Positions 16,321 to 25,834 of a stretch of 54,655 bases of DNA are shown here, piece by piece. Made by a program: the position numbers and the translations under genes. Position 1 is the first letter of the stretch. Each line of letters begins with the position of its first letter. The notes under the pieces were generated by a model. It saw only the letters and a list, made by a program, of their open reading frames with translations. It ran no database searches and was not told the origin of the DNA. The stretch is from Bacteroidales bacterium (GTDB lineage: Bacteria; Bacteroidota; Bacteroidia; Bacteroidales; 4484-276), in the NCBI GenBank assembly GCA_014860585.1, contig JACZJL010000064.1, positions 1 through 54,655 on the forward strand, written 5' to 3'.

Positions 16321-17520
16321 TCAAATTATCCCTACTTTCCTGATGCACATCTCCATTTTATCGAAAGTGCGTTCAATGTCGTGATCAAGTCCAACAGAGA
16401 AGCGGATCAGACCCTCAGAAAGCCCCATTTCTTTTTGTTTTTCTTCAGGCACCTCTGATGACGTACTTTTCCCAGAATTGCTGAACAACGTCTTAAAATA
16501 ACCCAGGCTCACAGCCAGGTAACCTACCCCTTCCTTCTCCATCATCTCCATCAATTCGGCGGATTTCTCAGCAGAACCTGCATCGAACGAGAGCATTCCA
16601 CCAAACCCGAAAGCAGGGTTCATCATGCTTTTCATCAGTTCATGGCCGGGATGATTTTTCAAACCGGGATAGTTAACTTTGAGACCGGTCCCAGACAGTT
16701 TCTCAGCCAGAAACATAGCATTCCTGCTGTGTTGCTGCATACGAATGTGCAGTGTATGGATATTTTTTAAAATCGAAGAGGAACGAAAGGGATCGAGAAC
16801 AGGTCCCAAAAGCATAGCTGTTCCACTATTCACATCTATCAATGAGTTGATGAAATCAAGGTCAGCACAGATAGCACCAGCCACACAATCGTTTTTTCCG
16901 TTTACAAATTTTGTAAGGCTATACACCGTAATATCGGCTCCCAACTTGTTAGGAGCGAAGATCATAGGTGTGAAAGTATTGTCAACCACCAGTTTGGCGC
17001 CATGTTTTTTCGCTATTGATGAAAGCTTTGGTATATCCGAAATCTGAAGTAGGGGGTTGGTCATGGTTTCTGTGTAAATCATGCGCGTATTAGGTTTTAT
17101 AGCTGCCTCCACTTCAGCAAGATCGGCGATATCAACAAAAGTGACATCAATATTGAATTTCGGAAGATAGTTTTGCAAAAAAGCAAAAGTACCGCCGTAA
17201 GTTGTGCGGCTTGAAACAATATGATCGCCTGCATTGCAAATTTGCAACATAGCACTGGTAATCGCTCCCATGCCTGATGCAGTAACCCATGCAGCCTGTG
17301 TACCTTCCATGGCAGCCATGGCATCAGCCAGGTATTTATTGCTTGGATTCCAGTGGCGTGAGTAAAGGAAGCATCCTTCAGCTTCACCCTTAAAAGTTTC
17401 AAGCATTGTTTTGGCCTGCATAAATGTAAAAGTTGCAGAGTCGGTTACTGATGGATTCACATCGCCATATTCACCGAATTGGAGTAAATCCTGAATGTTA
17501 CTTGCCGGATCAAATTTCAT
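16321..17520 (-). CDS. Cys/Met-metabolism PLP enzyme, methionine gamma-lyase-like
   Basis: 399 residues of the fold-type I PLP family that includes cystathionine gamma-synthase, cystathionine lyases and methionine gamma-lyase. Phosphate-binding residues are in YSRHWNPS (53-60) and ASGMGAI (81-87). VVDNTF gives the pyridine-binding Asp180, and SLTKFVNGKND places the PLP lysine at Lys204. The usual GH-D after the lysine motif is GKND here. Acting in the cytoplasm, it would break or form C-S bonds in methionine, homocysteine or cystathionine. Substrate preference cannot be told from sequence alone; overall likeness and lack of neighbouring methionine-biosynthesis genes make gamma-lyase more likely than synthase. 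Confidence 0.8.
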   Translation of the reverse strand: MKFDPASNIQDLLQFGEYGDVNPSVTDSATFTFMQAKTMLETFKGEAEGCFLYSRHWNPSNKYLADAMAAMEGTQAAWVTASGMGAITSAMLQICNAGDHIVSSRTTYGGTFAFLQNYLPKFNIDVTFVDIADLAEVEAAIKPNTRMIYTETMTNPLLQISDIPKLSSIAKKHGAKLVVDNTFTPMIFAPNKLGADITVYSLTKFVNGKNDCVAGAICADLDFINSLIDVNSGTAMLLGPVLDPFRSSSILKNIHTLHIRMQQHSRNAMFLAEKLSGTGLKVNYPGLKNHPGHELMKSMMNPAFGFGGMLSFDAGSAEKSAELMEMMEKEGVGYLAVSLGYFKTLFSNSGKSTSSEVPEEKQKEMGLSEGLIRFSVGLDHDIERTFDKMEMCIRKVGII

Positions 17521-17564
17521 TTTATGTTCTGTTAAAAAGTTAATGTAAATTTACAATCAGGAAG

Positions 17565-17572
17565 CAAAATTA
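17565..17572 (-). promoter_or_regulatory. -7 element for the gamma-lyase-like gene
   Basis: TAATTTTG on the minus strand (17572 to 17565) fits TAnnTTTG, 44 bases upstream of the ATG at 17520. I see no clear -33 box. The rest of 17521-17784 is AT-rich with no gene. Confidence 0.4.
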
Positions 17573-17784
17573 CAGATTTGATTCTAATGTGATTAATAAT
17601 TTGAACTATTTTTCAAATATTGAAATCATAAATACACAATTTATGAAATTATGTAATATAAAAATTACAAAATGGGCTTAAATAGTTTTAAAATGAAAGC
17701 ACAGTTGAATGTATCCTGATTTCATGAATCAAGTTGACGATCTGTTGGGAACAGAAGAACATTAAGGAATCGGGTGTTAGTCAA

Positions 17785-18333
17785 CTACCGTTCAATCCTG
17801 ATTTCATTGAGATTTTCATCTATCATTTCCCTGAGGTATTTTCTTACTTCAGGGGCTGAAACCGGCAATCCACCGAGAACTTCACTAACTTCAACAGAAT
17901 CAAAAAGGTATTCCCCGCTGTTCGTTTGGTGGTGATAAGCAAAATGAACATGTTGAAAAGCAATTATGAGTTGAAGCAATACACCAGAAATGTCGCCAAT
18001 CGGCGGGCGGTCAATATGTTGAAGATTAAACCAACATTTCACATCAGTTCCTTTGCCGAAAGTGGATTTGATTTCAATACCACCCCCGGTCATTTCTGCA
18101 TTCTGCTTTAGTAACGCCAGTCCCATGCCCACTTTACGGGTTTTTCGTGACGTAGTAAATGGGTCAGTGACATTCGGCAACACTTCGGGAGGGATTCCTG
18201 TCCCGTTATCCCTGATCTGAAGCAGGTACTCATCAGCTTCCGGATTTTCGGAAATTGAAATTATAATCAGGCTTGCTTGTGCCCTGATCGAATTATGAAC
18301 AATATCAAGAATATGTAGAGAAAGGTCTTTCAT
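17785..18333 (-). CDS. HATPase-domain protein (anti-sigma/histidine-kinase-like ATP-binding)
   Basis: 182 residues consisting of a GHKL ATPase domain without a histidine-phosphorylation domain. The N box is LDIVHNSIRA with Asn14, the G1 box DNGTGIP with Asp42, and the G2 region VGMGLALLKQNAEMTGGGIEI followed by FGKGTDV. The C-terminal 80 residues have no recognised fold. Such stand-alone domains act as serine kinases of anti-sigma type (RsbW/SpoIIAB-like) or as the catalytic half of a split sensor kinase. It is the last gene of the four-gene operon, overlapping the PHP gene by 4 bases (ATGA), so the two are translationally coupled. Confidence 0.8.
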   Translation of the reverse strand: MKDLSLHILDIVHNSIRAQASLIIISISENPEADEYLLQIRDNGTGIPPEVLPNVTDPFTTSRKTRKVGMGLALLKQNAEMTGGGIEIKSTFGKGTDVKCWFNLQHIDRPPIGDISGVLLQLIIAFQHVHFAYHHQTNSGEYLFDSVEVSEVLGGLPVSAPEVRKYLREMIDENLNEIRIER

Positions 18334-19064
18334 TGCACAAACCTGCCTTCCATCTTTTTTAATGCCATTTTTATCTCTTCAAAATCAGGCTTTTCAATCT
18401 GAAAATAATTTCTTGCCAAACCAATATCTTCAATGAAATGGGCATCGGAATCCTTAAGGATGGTAGTGTTCCATAAATAAGGATATTCCCGTCTGATAGT
18501 ATCCCGTGTTGTGTGGCGGGATATTTCCAAAGCATCAAAATTCAGATCTTCGGGGATAAAACCAAGTTGACTGACAATACTGAATGCAGGGCGATTGATG
18601 TGAGCCGGAATGAAAAGCCCATCGTGCCGGTGAACAAAGGCTTCAATCTGGTTGATGGATTGGTTGATGGACTGAATAAGCAATTTTTCCTCTTGATAAA
18701 TGATCATTTCGTTTTCATCCACCTGCACCTGGTGGCCGAATTTGTTGACATCGTTTTTAATATCCAACAGGTGATGGTCGAGATAATATTGCAGTGAATC
18801 GAGCCGGTTAAAATCCGGCATAAAGCACAGGCAATGGACTTCTTCGATGGATGTAACCTCTGCACCACAAAGTACGAATATTTCCTTTTCAGCCGCTAAT
18901 TTTTGTATCAACCTGCAGTGGCGTGTCGAGTTGTGATCGGTGATGCCGATGATATTGAGCCCGCGTTCCTTTGCTTTGTTCACAATATTCACAGGGCTCA
19001 TCTCCAAATCCCCACAGGGAGACAGGACGGTGTGAATGTGCAGGTCTGCGCTGAATGTCTTCAT
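18330..19064 (-). CDS. PHP-domain metal-dependent phosphoesterase
   Basis: 244 residues of the PHP (polymerase and histidinol phosphatase) superfamily. Metal ligands are visible as HxH at 9 and 11 (DLHIHT), Asp43-His44 (GITDHN), Glu69 and His77 in the next strands, PAHINRP in the middle, and DSDAH near the C-terminus. This set matches the tri-metal centre of PHP phosphoesterases acting on nucleotides or small phosphorylated metabolites. The substrate is unknown. It lies between the DRTGG gene (12 bases upstream) and the HATPase gene (4-base overlap). It is therefore part of the putative hydrogenase-linked signalling operon, perhaps reversing a phosphorylation made by the HATPase protein; that role is inference. 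Confidence 0.82.
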   Translation of the reverse strand: MKTFSADLHIHTVLSPCGDLEMSPVNIVNKAKERGLNIIGITDHNSTRHCRLIQKLAAEKEIFVLCGAEVTSIEEVHCLCFMPDFNRLDSLQYYLDHHLLDIKNDVNKFGHQVQVDENEMIIYQEEKLLIQSINQSINQIEAFVHRHDGLFIPAHINRPAFSIVSQLGFIPEDLNFDALEISRHTTRDTIRREYPYLWNTTILKDSDAHFIEDIGLARNYFQIEKPDFEEIKMALKKMEGRFVQ

Positions 19065-19076
19065 CTTAAAAGGAAG

Positions 19077-19415
19077 TTAACCTTTGCTGATCAGGCTGTG
19101 GATTTTTCCGGTGATCTCGAAAGTTTCGAGGTCAGTACTTAAAATGGGGATATTTTCCTCGTTGCTTTTGAGGAGTGTATCTTCTTCAGGTTTAAGGCCT
19201 TTTACAATTACAACTGCTGCGATATCCTTGAGTGAGGCAACCGCCATCACATTTTTGTGGGTTTGCAGTGTAATCCAGATGTCACCCTGGTTGCAGTTCC
19301 CCATTACATCGCTGAGCAGGTCGGATGTGTAACCTCCGGTCACCTCATTGCCCAGTCCATTTTCACCACTTAAAACCTTTAATTCCAACTTTTCTACAAT
19401 ATCTTTTACCTTCAT
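19077..19415 (-). CDS. DRTGG-domain protein
   Basis: 112 residues. The VTGGYTSDLLSDVMGN stretch, with ALKD-like ASLKDIAAVVIVKG and a closing strand-helix, is the DRTGG fold seen next to phosphotransacetylase and CBS-domain regulators. In those proteins it is thought to be a ligand-binding regulatory module. Here it is a free-standing single domain with no membrane segment. It lies 136 bases downstream of the hydrogenase-like gene and 12 bases before the PHP gene on the same strand. A sensory or adaptor role in this operon is inferred from the neighbours; the ligand is not predictable. Confidence 0.75.
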   Translation of the reverse strand: MKVKDIVEKLELKVLSGENGLGNEVTGGYTSDLLSDVMGNCNQGDIWITLQTHKNVMAVASLKDIAAVVIVKGLKPEEDTLLKSNEENIPILSTDLETFEITGKIHSLISKG

Positions 19416-19551
19416 TTTCTATCTGTTTCAATTATCAACAGCTCTATTATCATTTCTCGTATACAAGAGAAGATCAACCCTTTTGTTTTGTTACTATTTC
19501 TTTTATACCAACAATTCTTTAGTGCTACCTTCATTGCGATTAATGTTTAGC

Positions 19552-20907
19552 TCACTCGCCTTTTGTCTCAAACTTATCATCTCCCCAGATTTTTTTCATC
19601 AACTGGATGGCGTTGCTGTTTTTAAGCATTCCTTTCTGCTCATAGCGTCGCTGGATGAAAATACAGTTTTCCATCAGTCCGCGGCCCTGCACAACATCTT
19701 CGGCTAAAGCATAACAGCCGGGTGACCCGCAGGCGCCGCAATCCACCATTGGAAGCATCTGGATAATCTGACGAATCATGTTCATTTTTCGCATGGCTTC
19801 CGACATATCTTCATCAAGTTTCATCATCGACCGGGGTTTTATTTCTCCAATACTGATAAGACCTTTCAATTCGTCTTTATAATCGTGGATGTTGACTTTA
19901 CCGCTGGCTATGCCGGGATTTGATGAGGCCATTTTTGCCCGATTTCGCATGCGTTCAGCAGTAAGAAAGCGATTTTCGATCGTTAATACGCCACCAGCAC
20001 ACCCTTCGTCGCAGGCTCTTAATTCCAGAAAATCGAATCCGGGGTTTTCTTCCTGTTCCATCTTGTCCAAAAAACTAATCACATTATGAACCCCGTCAAT
20101 CGCAATTTTGCGCCCGGTCATCTGTTCGGTTTCCCCGGTTGTAAGGCTCCATAGAACACCCTCAGGTGCGAGCTTATCCGACTCCGTAGCTAACGCACCT
20201 GGTGTGATGTTTTTTTGCTGCAAATGGTGATACACTTTATTGAAAGCGGCATCCATGTTAATTACTCCGGTAATGGGCGATTTTTCCTCTTCTGCAGGGC
20301 TTTTTATGGCTGCAATTTTTGCAGCGCATTGGGTGAAATAAAAAATGCCGATTTCGTCTTCTCGTGCTCCTTCTTTTTGTAACAAAATTTTTGAGTAGAG
20401 CGCTGAAACATCAAGCGGTGGTTTCAGAAGGATAAAATGATGCACCAGCGCCGGGAACCTGACCTGTATAAGCCGCACAATGGCGGGGCAAAAGGTTGAA
20501 ATCAATGGTTTTGATAATGCCTCAGATATAAGCAGGGCATTCATTTCCTGTTTCAATACCTGAACACCATGCTCAACTTCAAACACATGAGTAAATCCAA
20601 GATCATGAAGGGCTGCATAGATCTCGGCAAGGCTGTATTTTGAAGGAAACTGGCCGGCAAACACCGCCGGGATCAAAGCAATCCTGTACTTGTAATTAAA
20701 AATTTCCCCGAAATCATCCTGCTCGATGGAAATAGCGCTGACCGGGCATACCCGGTAACATTCGCCGCAGTCAATACAGCGATTGTTCAATAATCTGGCC
20801 TTTCCGCTACGCACCCTGATTGCATGAGTAGGGCAAATATTCATGCACTTTGAACATCCGACACAAAGTTTTTCTTCAATCTTTAAAGCATGATGAAAAT
20901 CGTTCAT
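19552..20907 (-). CDS. Putative sensory [FeFe]-hydrogenase (HydS-like) with ferredoxin and C-terminal Fe-S domains
   Basis: 451 residues. Two ferredoxin [4Fe-4S] motifs use C15/18/21/25 and C44/47/50/54. The hydrogenase domain keeps all four H-cluster ligands: Cys140 (TFCPAI), Cys194 (TQCAAK), Cys299 and Cys303 (RACDEGCAGG). The cysteine before the first ligand, which relays protons in catalytic enzymes (TSCCP), is Phe139 here. A C-terminal Fe-S motif follows: C390, C393, C398 (DCGACGSPGC) and C415. Loss of the relay cysteine and the extra Fe-S domain are features I associate with putative sensory (HydS/M3-type) rather than catalytic hydrogenases. Nothing in the window encodes HydABC or the HydEFG maturases. 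It heads an operon with DRTGG, PHP and HATPase genes, suggesting H2 or redox sensing. Confidence 0.8.
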   Translation of the reverse strand: MNDFHHALKIEEKLCVGCSKCMNICPTHAIRVRSGKARLLNNRCIDCGECYRVCPVSAISIEQDDFGEIFNYKYRIALIPAVFAGQFPSKYSLAEIYAALHDLGFTHVFEVEHGVQVLKQEMNALLISEALSKPLISTFCPAIVRLIQVRFPALVHHFILLKPPLDVSALYSKILLQKEGAREDEIGIFYFTQCAAKIAAIKSPAEEEKSPITGVINMDAAFNKVYHHLQQKNITPGALATESDKLAPEGVLWSLTTGETEQMTGRKIAIDGVHNVISFLDKMEQEENPGFDFLELRACDEGCAGGVLTIENRFLTAERMRNRAKMASSNPGIASGKVNIHDYKDELKGLISIGEIKPRSMMKLDEDMSEAMRKMNMIRQIIQMLPMVDCGACGSPGCYALAEDVVQGRGLMENCIFIQRRYEQKGMLKNSNAIQLMKKIWGDDKFETKGE

Positions 20908-21029
20908 CCTGAACCTTTCCTTTTAAATACGTTGAAATACCGGTTTCTAATTCGCCTTCAAAATTAATCGCTTTAACCCTGTTTGTTTAAAATCTGAGGA
21001 AATTTTTTATGGAATTGTTAATTAAACGT

Positions 21030-21037
21030 TAAATTTG
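21030..21037 (+). promoter_or_regulatory. -7 element for the galactan PUL
   Basis: TAAATTTG fits TAnnTTTG. A TTTT at 21005-21008 lies 21 bases upstream as a one-mismatch -33 box. The susC leader would then be about 65-70 bases. Confidence 0.4.
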
Positions 21038-21112
21038 CCTCGATAAATCAAAATAAGATTGGGATGATAATCTTCAAGTTTACGTCATAATAATTTAACA
21101 ATCAACTAATCT

Positions 21113-24100
21113 ATGGTAAAACACATCTACTTAAAAACCGCTTTAATGCTGATGTTGCTGTTATCCGGCATTGCATCGGCTTATGCACAAAGAGCGGAAG
21201 TTACCGGCGTTGTCAGGGATGCCGACGACGGTACTACCATCCCGGGGGTTTCCATCGTAGTTCAGGGAACCTTACAGGGAACCACTACTGACATTGACGG
21301 TAATTTCAGGCTTACCGTTGATCCCAACACAACATTGGTTTTTTCTTTTGTGGGTTATGCAACCCAGGAGGTTGTTGTTCAGCCTAACACCAACATTGTA
21401 GTCGAGTTAAAAGTCGAAGCTACCGCGCTCGAAGAGTTTATTGTGATCGGTTATGGTGTACAAAAGAAAAGCGATGCAACGGGTTCGGTAATTGCCGTTG
21501 ATTCCAAAGATTTTAACAGGGGGCAAATTATGAACCCGGCCGAACTTGTTTCAGGGAAAATTGCCGGGGTTCAGATCACCAATGGTGGCGGTGCTCCCGG
21601 CGAAGGTTCTACCATCCGTATCAGGGGAGGCTCTTCGTTATCGGCAAGCAACGATCCGTTGTACGTCATCGATGGTGTACCCATTGACAATGAAGGCATT
21701 TCCGGATCGCGCAGCCCTTTGAACTCAATTAATCCTGCTGACATCGAAACCTTTACTGTTCTGAAAGATGCTTCAGCCACCGCTATTTACGGATCAAGGG
21801 CATCCAACGGGGTGATCATCATTACAACTAAAAAAGGAAAGAAAGGTTCCCCGCTTAAAATAGAATACAACGGTAGTTTTTCAATGGCGACACCGGTCAA
21901 AACTATTGATGTACTTGGTGCTGAAGAGTTTTCCAAATTGGTCACCGAGCGTTATCCAAACCAGGCAGACATGCTGGGAACAGCGAGCACCGACTGGCAG
22001 GAAGAAATCTACCAAAACGCCTTCGGTATGGATCATAATGTAAGCCTATCGGGCGCTTATGAATTTTTACCCTACCGCCTTTCGATTGGTTATTCAGACC
22101 AGGATGGGATTTTAAAGACTGACAATTTTAATCGTACAACGATCAGCGCAGCTATAAACCCAACTTTTTTTGATAATCACCTCAAAGTTGACGTCAATTT
22201 CAAGTATGCAAACGAACAGAACCAATTTGCCGACCGCGGCGCCATCGGAGCAGCAGTTCAGTATGATCCCACTAAACCTGTTACATCCAGCACCGTTTAC
22301 AATCCATATTACCTGAATGACGTGAACGCAGATGGTACTGCCGATACTATCCTTATGCCTTCAACAGATTTTGGCGGTTACTATGCATGGATTCAAAGCA
22401 ATGGAACCGATAATCCTGTTGAGCAAGGATCCAGCAATCCCGTGGCTTTGCTCAACATGAGAGATGATAACTCAGATGCAAACAGAATTATCGGAAATAT
22501 ACAACTGGACTATAAATTTCACTTTTTACCCGAGTTACGCGCCAACTTAAATCTTGGAATGGATCATTCAAAATCATCAGGTGAAGTAATTGTTCCTGAT
22601 TATGCTCCATGGGTTTATGACCCGCTGAATGGCGGCGGTATTTATAACTATTACGAACAGGAAAAGAAAAACGAATTGTTGGATTTCTACCTGAACTATA
22701 ACAAAGACCTTAAATCGATTGAAAGCAATATCGATGTCATGGCCGGTTATTCATGGCAACATTTCTGGAGAGCCGACTCCTCACTGAATGGCAATTACTC
22801 CAGAGAAGTCGATACAATCATCCAGATTCGCCCGGGAGTTTACGAGAAAAGGTTCATTGGTGATCCCACGAGAACTTACAACATTACACCCAATTATGTA
22901 CCCACTGAGAACTACCTGGTATCATTCTTTGGACGTCTGAATTACACATTTAAAGACAGGTATTTGTTAACCTTCACACTTCGTAACGATGGAACTTCAA
23001 GGTTTTCGCCCGACACCCGCTGGGGATTGTTCCCATCAGCAGCCTTTGCCTGGAAAATCCTCGATGAATCTTTTATGCAGGGAGTTGAAGGATTATCACA
23101 ATTGAAGCTGCGTTTAGGTTGGGGTGTTACCGGTCAGCAAAACATCAACCAGGGTGATTATCCTTACCTTCCGCGCTATACAAGGAGTAACCAGTTTGCC
23201 CGCTATCAGCTTGGTAATCTTTTCTATTACACCATGCGACCTGCCGGCTATGATTATAACATCAAGTGGGAAGAAACCACAACGCTAAACTTTGGTATTG
23301 ATTTTGGCTTTGCCGAAGACAGGTTTTACGGTTCAATTGATTACTACAACAGAAAAACAGCAGATCTGATCAACTTCATCCCCGTGCCTGCCGGAACCAA
23401 CCTCTCCAATTTCATCTTAACCAACGTTGGCGATCTCGAAAATAAAGGTTTTGAATTTACCCTTACATCAAGGATAATGAACACTGAAGATCTTTTCTGG
23501 GAAGTTGGATTTAATGCTACATACAATCAGAACGAAATCACCAAACTTACCGCTACTGATGATCCTGATTATCTTGGCGTTGAAACGGGTGGCATCTCAG
23601 GTGGTGTAGGTAACTTCATCCAGATGAACAGCGTGGGCTATCCTGCCAACTCATTCTTTGTCTATGAACAGGTTTACGGAACCGATGGGAAGCCCATCCA
23701 GGGTATGTATGTTGACCGCAATGGCGACGGTGAAATTACCAATGCTGACAGGTACCATTATAAAGACCCGGCAGCCGATTTTTACTTCGGGATATCCTCG
23801 GCGCTTACATACAAAAACTGGGATTTTTCATTTTCAGGGCGAGCCAACTTCGGTAACTATGTTTACAACAACGTGGAATCAGAGAATTCTGTTTACGAAA
23901 GACTTTACCGTCCTGAGGGGCCATACCTTGGAAATATCACCTCGTCGGTTTCCAACACCGATTTCGTTAATCCACAATACTTGTCAGACTATTACATCCA
24001 GGATGCATCATTCTTCAGACTGGATAACCTTTCCGTGGGTTATCTTTTTCCCGGAATCATCAATGGGAAAACCAACCTCCGGGTTTCAGGAACGATTACG

Positions 24101-24217
24101 AATGCATTTGTTATCAGTAACTATGATGGCATTGATCCGGAAATCAGCGGCGGAATTGATAACCGCCTGTACCCGCGTCCACGCACTTATGTGTTAGGTG
24201 TAAATCTTCAGTTTTAA
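21113..24217 (+). CDS. susC: SusC-family TonB-dependent transporter
   Basis: 1034 residues. The signal peptide ends ASAYAQ (about residue 26). A CarboxypepD_reg-like domain follows at about 28-103 (VTGVVRDADDGTTIPGVSIVVQGT). The plug domain spans about 120-235, with VIGYGVQKKSDATGSV, RIRGGSSLSASNDPLYVIDG and DASATAIYGSRASNGVIIITT, which are near-diagnostic of SusC/RagA. The 22-strand barrel ends LGVNLQF. In the outer membrane it takes up oligosaccharides delivered by SusD and is powered by TonB. The susD gene follows after 20 bases. The neighbouring GH53 and GH2 genes point to beta-1,4-galactan oligosaccharides as cargo. I see no ECF sigma/anti-sigma or hybrid two-component regulator gene beside it. 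Confidence 0.96.
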   Translation: MVKHIYLKTALMLMLLLSGIASAYAQRAEVTGVVRDADDGTTIPGVSIVVQGTLQGTTTDIDGNFRLTVDPNTTLVFSFVGYATQEVVVQPNTNIVVELKVEATALEEFIVIGYGVQKKSDATGSVIAVDSKDFNRGQIMNPAELVSGKIAGVQITNGGGAPGEGSTIRIRGGSSLSASNDPLYVIDGVPIDNEGISGSRSPLNSINPADIETFTVLKDASATAIYGSRASNGVIIITTKKGKKGSPLKIEYNGSFSMATPVKTIDVLGAEEFSKLVTERYPNQADMLGTASTDWQEEIYQNAFGMDHNVSLSGAYEFLPYRLSIGYSDQDGILKTDNFNRTTISAAINPTFFDNHLKVDVNFKYANEQNQFADRGAIGAAVQYDPTKPVTSSTVYNPYYLNDVNADGTADTILMPSTDFGGYYAWIQSNGTDNPVEQGSSNPVALLNMRDDNSDANRIIGNIQLDYKFHFLPELRANLNLGMDHSKSSGEVIVPDYAPWVYDPLNGGGIYNYYEQEKKNELLDFYLNYNKDLKSIESNIDVMAGYSWQHFWRADSSLNGNYSREVDTIIQIRPGVYEKRFIGDPTRTYNITPNYVPTENYLVSFFGRLNYTFKDRYLLTFTLRNDGTSRFSPDTRWGLFPSAAFAWKILDESFMQGVEGLSQLKLRLGWGVTGQQNINQGDYPYLPRYTRSNQFARYQLGNLFYYTMRPAGYDYNIKWEETTTLNFGIDFGFAEDRFYGSIDYYNRKTADLINFIPVPAGTNLSNFILTNVGDLENKGFEFTLTSRIMNTEDLFWEVGFNATYNQNEITKLTATDDPDYLGVETGGISGGVGNFIQMNSVGYPANSFFVYEQVYGTDGKPIQGMYVDRNGDGEITNADRYHYKDPAADFYFGISSALTYKNWDFSFSGRANFGNYVYNNVESENSVYERLYRPEGPYLGNITSSVSNTDFVNPQYLSDYYIQDASFFRLDNLSVGYLFPGIINGKTNLRVSGTITNAFVISNYDGIDPEISGGIDNRLYPRPRTYVLGVNLQF

Positions 24218-24237
24218 TCATTTAAAAGGATATTCAT

Positions 24238-25821
24238 ATGAAAAAGATAGTAAGCTTATTAATCATTTTTGCAGCAGCAATAGTTATTTCCTCATCCTGC
24301 ACAAAAGACCTCGATACCATTCCACTGGATCAGGATGTTGTAACAGCTGCCAATGTTTTCAACAATCCGGAAGCCTACAAAGAAGTATTGGCTAAACTGT
24401 ATGCCGGTCTTGCCGTTTCAGGCCAGGATGGCCCTGCCGGAAACCCCGATATCAGCGGGATTGACGAAGGATTCGGTCAATACCTCAGGGGATGGTGGTA
24501 TCATCAGGAATTGACCACCGACGAAGCCGTTATCGGTTGGAACGATCAAACCATCAAGGACTTTCATCACATTACCTGGGGGTCCAGCGATGTATTTACC
24601 TCTGCCATGTATTACAGGATTTTCTACCAAATATCAGCCTGTAATGAATACATCAGGGAAACATCAGACGGGAAGCTTGATGAGCGCGGTGTTTCAGGAC
24701 AACTCAGAACTGATGTAGAACACTTCAGGGCCGAAGCCAGATTTTTAAGGGCATTGAGCTACTGGCATGCCATGGATTTGTTCGGCAATGTACCATTTGT
24801 AACCGAGGCCGATGCTGTCGGATCATTTTTCCCGGAGCAAATTCAGCGTAAAGATCTTTTCGATTATGTTGAATCCGAATTGCTCGATATTGAGGATAAA
24901 TTGCTTCCTCCCAGATCAGAATATGGCCGAGCCGACCAGGCTGCTGCATGGGCATTGCTGGCAAAAATTTATTTGAATGCTGAAATTTATGCCGGGGTTA
25001 ATAAATATACCGAATGTGCTACCTATTGTAACAAGGTGATCACTGCCGGGTATTCGTTGCATCCAACTTATCAAAACCTGTTTCTTGCCGATAACGATCA
25101 GTGTACGGATGAGGTAATTTTTGCGATTACCTATGATGGCGACAATACCAGAACTTATGGTGGTACCAATTTCATCATCCATGCAGCTATAGGCGGCGAC
25201 ATGAATCCTGGTGATTTTGGTTTTGGCGGAGGTTGGGGTGGAACGCGCACAACCAGCGCTTTTGTCAATAAATTTCCGGATGAAACCGGTGAAGCCGATG
25301 GAAGGGCAATGTTCTTTACATCAGGCCAAAACAAGGAAATCATCAACATTGGCGAATTTACCGATGGATATGCCATTACAAAATGGAAAAACGTGAAATC
25401 CAATGGCTCCGGTGGTAAAAACATTGATTATCCAGATACCGATTTCCCCGTATTCCGACTTGCTGACGTTTACCTGATGTATGCTGAGGCAGCGGCAAGA
25501 GGTGCAGCTGATATGGGAATTGCCGTTGATTATGTGAACGAGATCAGGGAGAGGGCATATGGAGATGAAACCGGTAACATCAACGCCAGCCAAATGACGC
25601 TTGACTTTATCCTCGACGAAAGAGCCCGTGAACTCTACTGGGAATGTCATCGCAGAACAGACCTCATCAGATTTGGCAAATTTACCACTGCTGATTACCT
25701 TTGGCCATGGAAAGGAAATGTACCTGAAGGCAAAGCTGTGCTGGATAAATTCAATCTTTTCCCGATTCCGGCTTCAGATATCGGAGCCAATCCAAATCTC
25801 CAACAAAACGATGGGTATTAA
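24238..25821 (+). CDS. susD: SusD-family glycan-binding lipoprotein
   Basis: 527 residues. A lipoprotein signal ends at Cys21 (ISSSC), giving a lipid-anchored surface protein. SusD-like TPR helices are seen in the first half (HFRAEARFLRALSYWHAMDLFGNVPF) and the RagB/SusD C-terminal signature in the second (PVFRLADVYLMYAEAAARG, YVNEIRERA, LDERARELYWECHRRTDLIRFGKF). It ends FPIPASDIGANPNLQQNDGY, as these proteins typically do. It captures glycan at the surface and closes as a lid on the SusC barrel. Its place 20 bases after susC and before the SusE-like gene gives its partner and pathway. Confidence 0.95.
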   Translation: MKKIVSLLIIFAAAIVISSSCTKDLDTIPLDQDVVTAANVFNNPEAYKEVLAKLYAGLAVSGQDGPAGNPDISGIDEGFGQYLRGWWYHQELTTDEAVIGWNDQTIKDFHHITWGSSDVFTSAMYYRIFYQISACNEYIRETSDGKLDERGVSGQLRTDVEHFRAEARFLRALSYWHAMDLFGNVPFVTEADAVGSFFPEQIQRKDLFDYVESELLDIEDKLLPPRSEYGRADQAAAWALLAKIYLNAEIYAGVNKYTECATYCNKVITAGYSLHPTYQNLFLADNDQCTDEVIFAITYDGDNTRTYGGTNFIIHAAIGGDMNPGDFGFGGGWGGTRTTSAFVNKFPDETGEADGRAMFFTSGQNKEIINIGEFTDGYAITKWKNVKSNGSGGKNIDYPDTDFPVFRLADVYLMYAEAAARGAADMGIAVDYVNEIRERAYGDETGNINASQMTLDFILDERARELYWECHRRTDLIRFGKFTTADYLWPWKGNVPEGKAVLDKFNLFPIPASDIGANPNLQQNDGY

Positions 25822-25834
25822 TATCTAAAACAGT

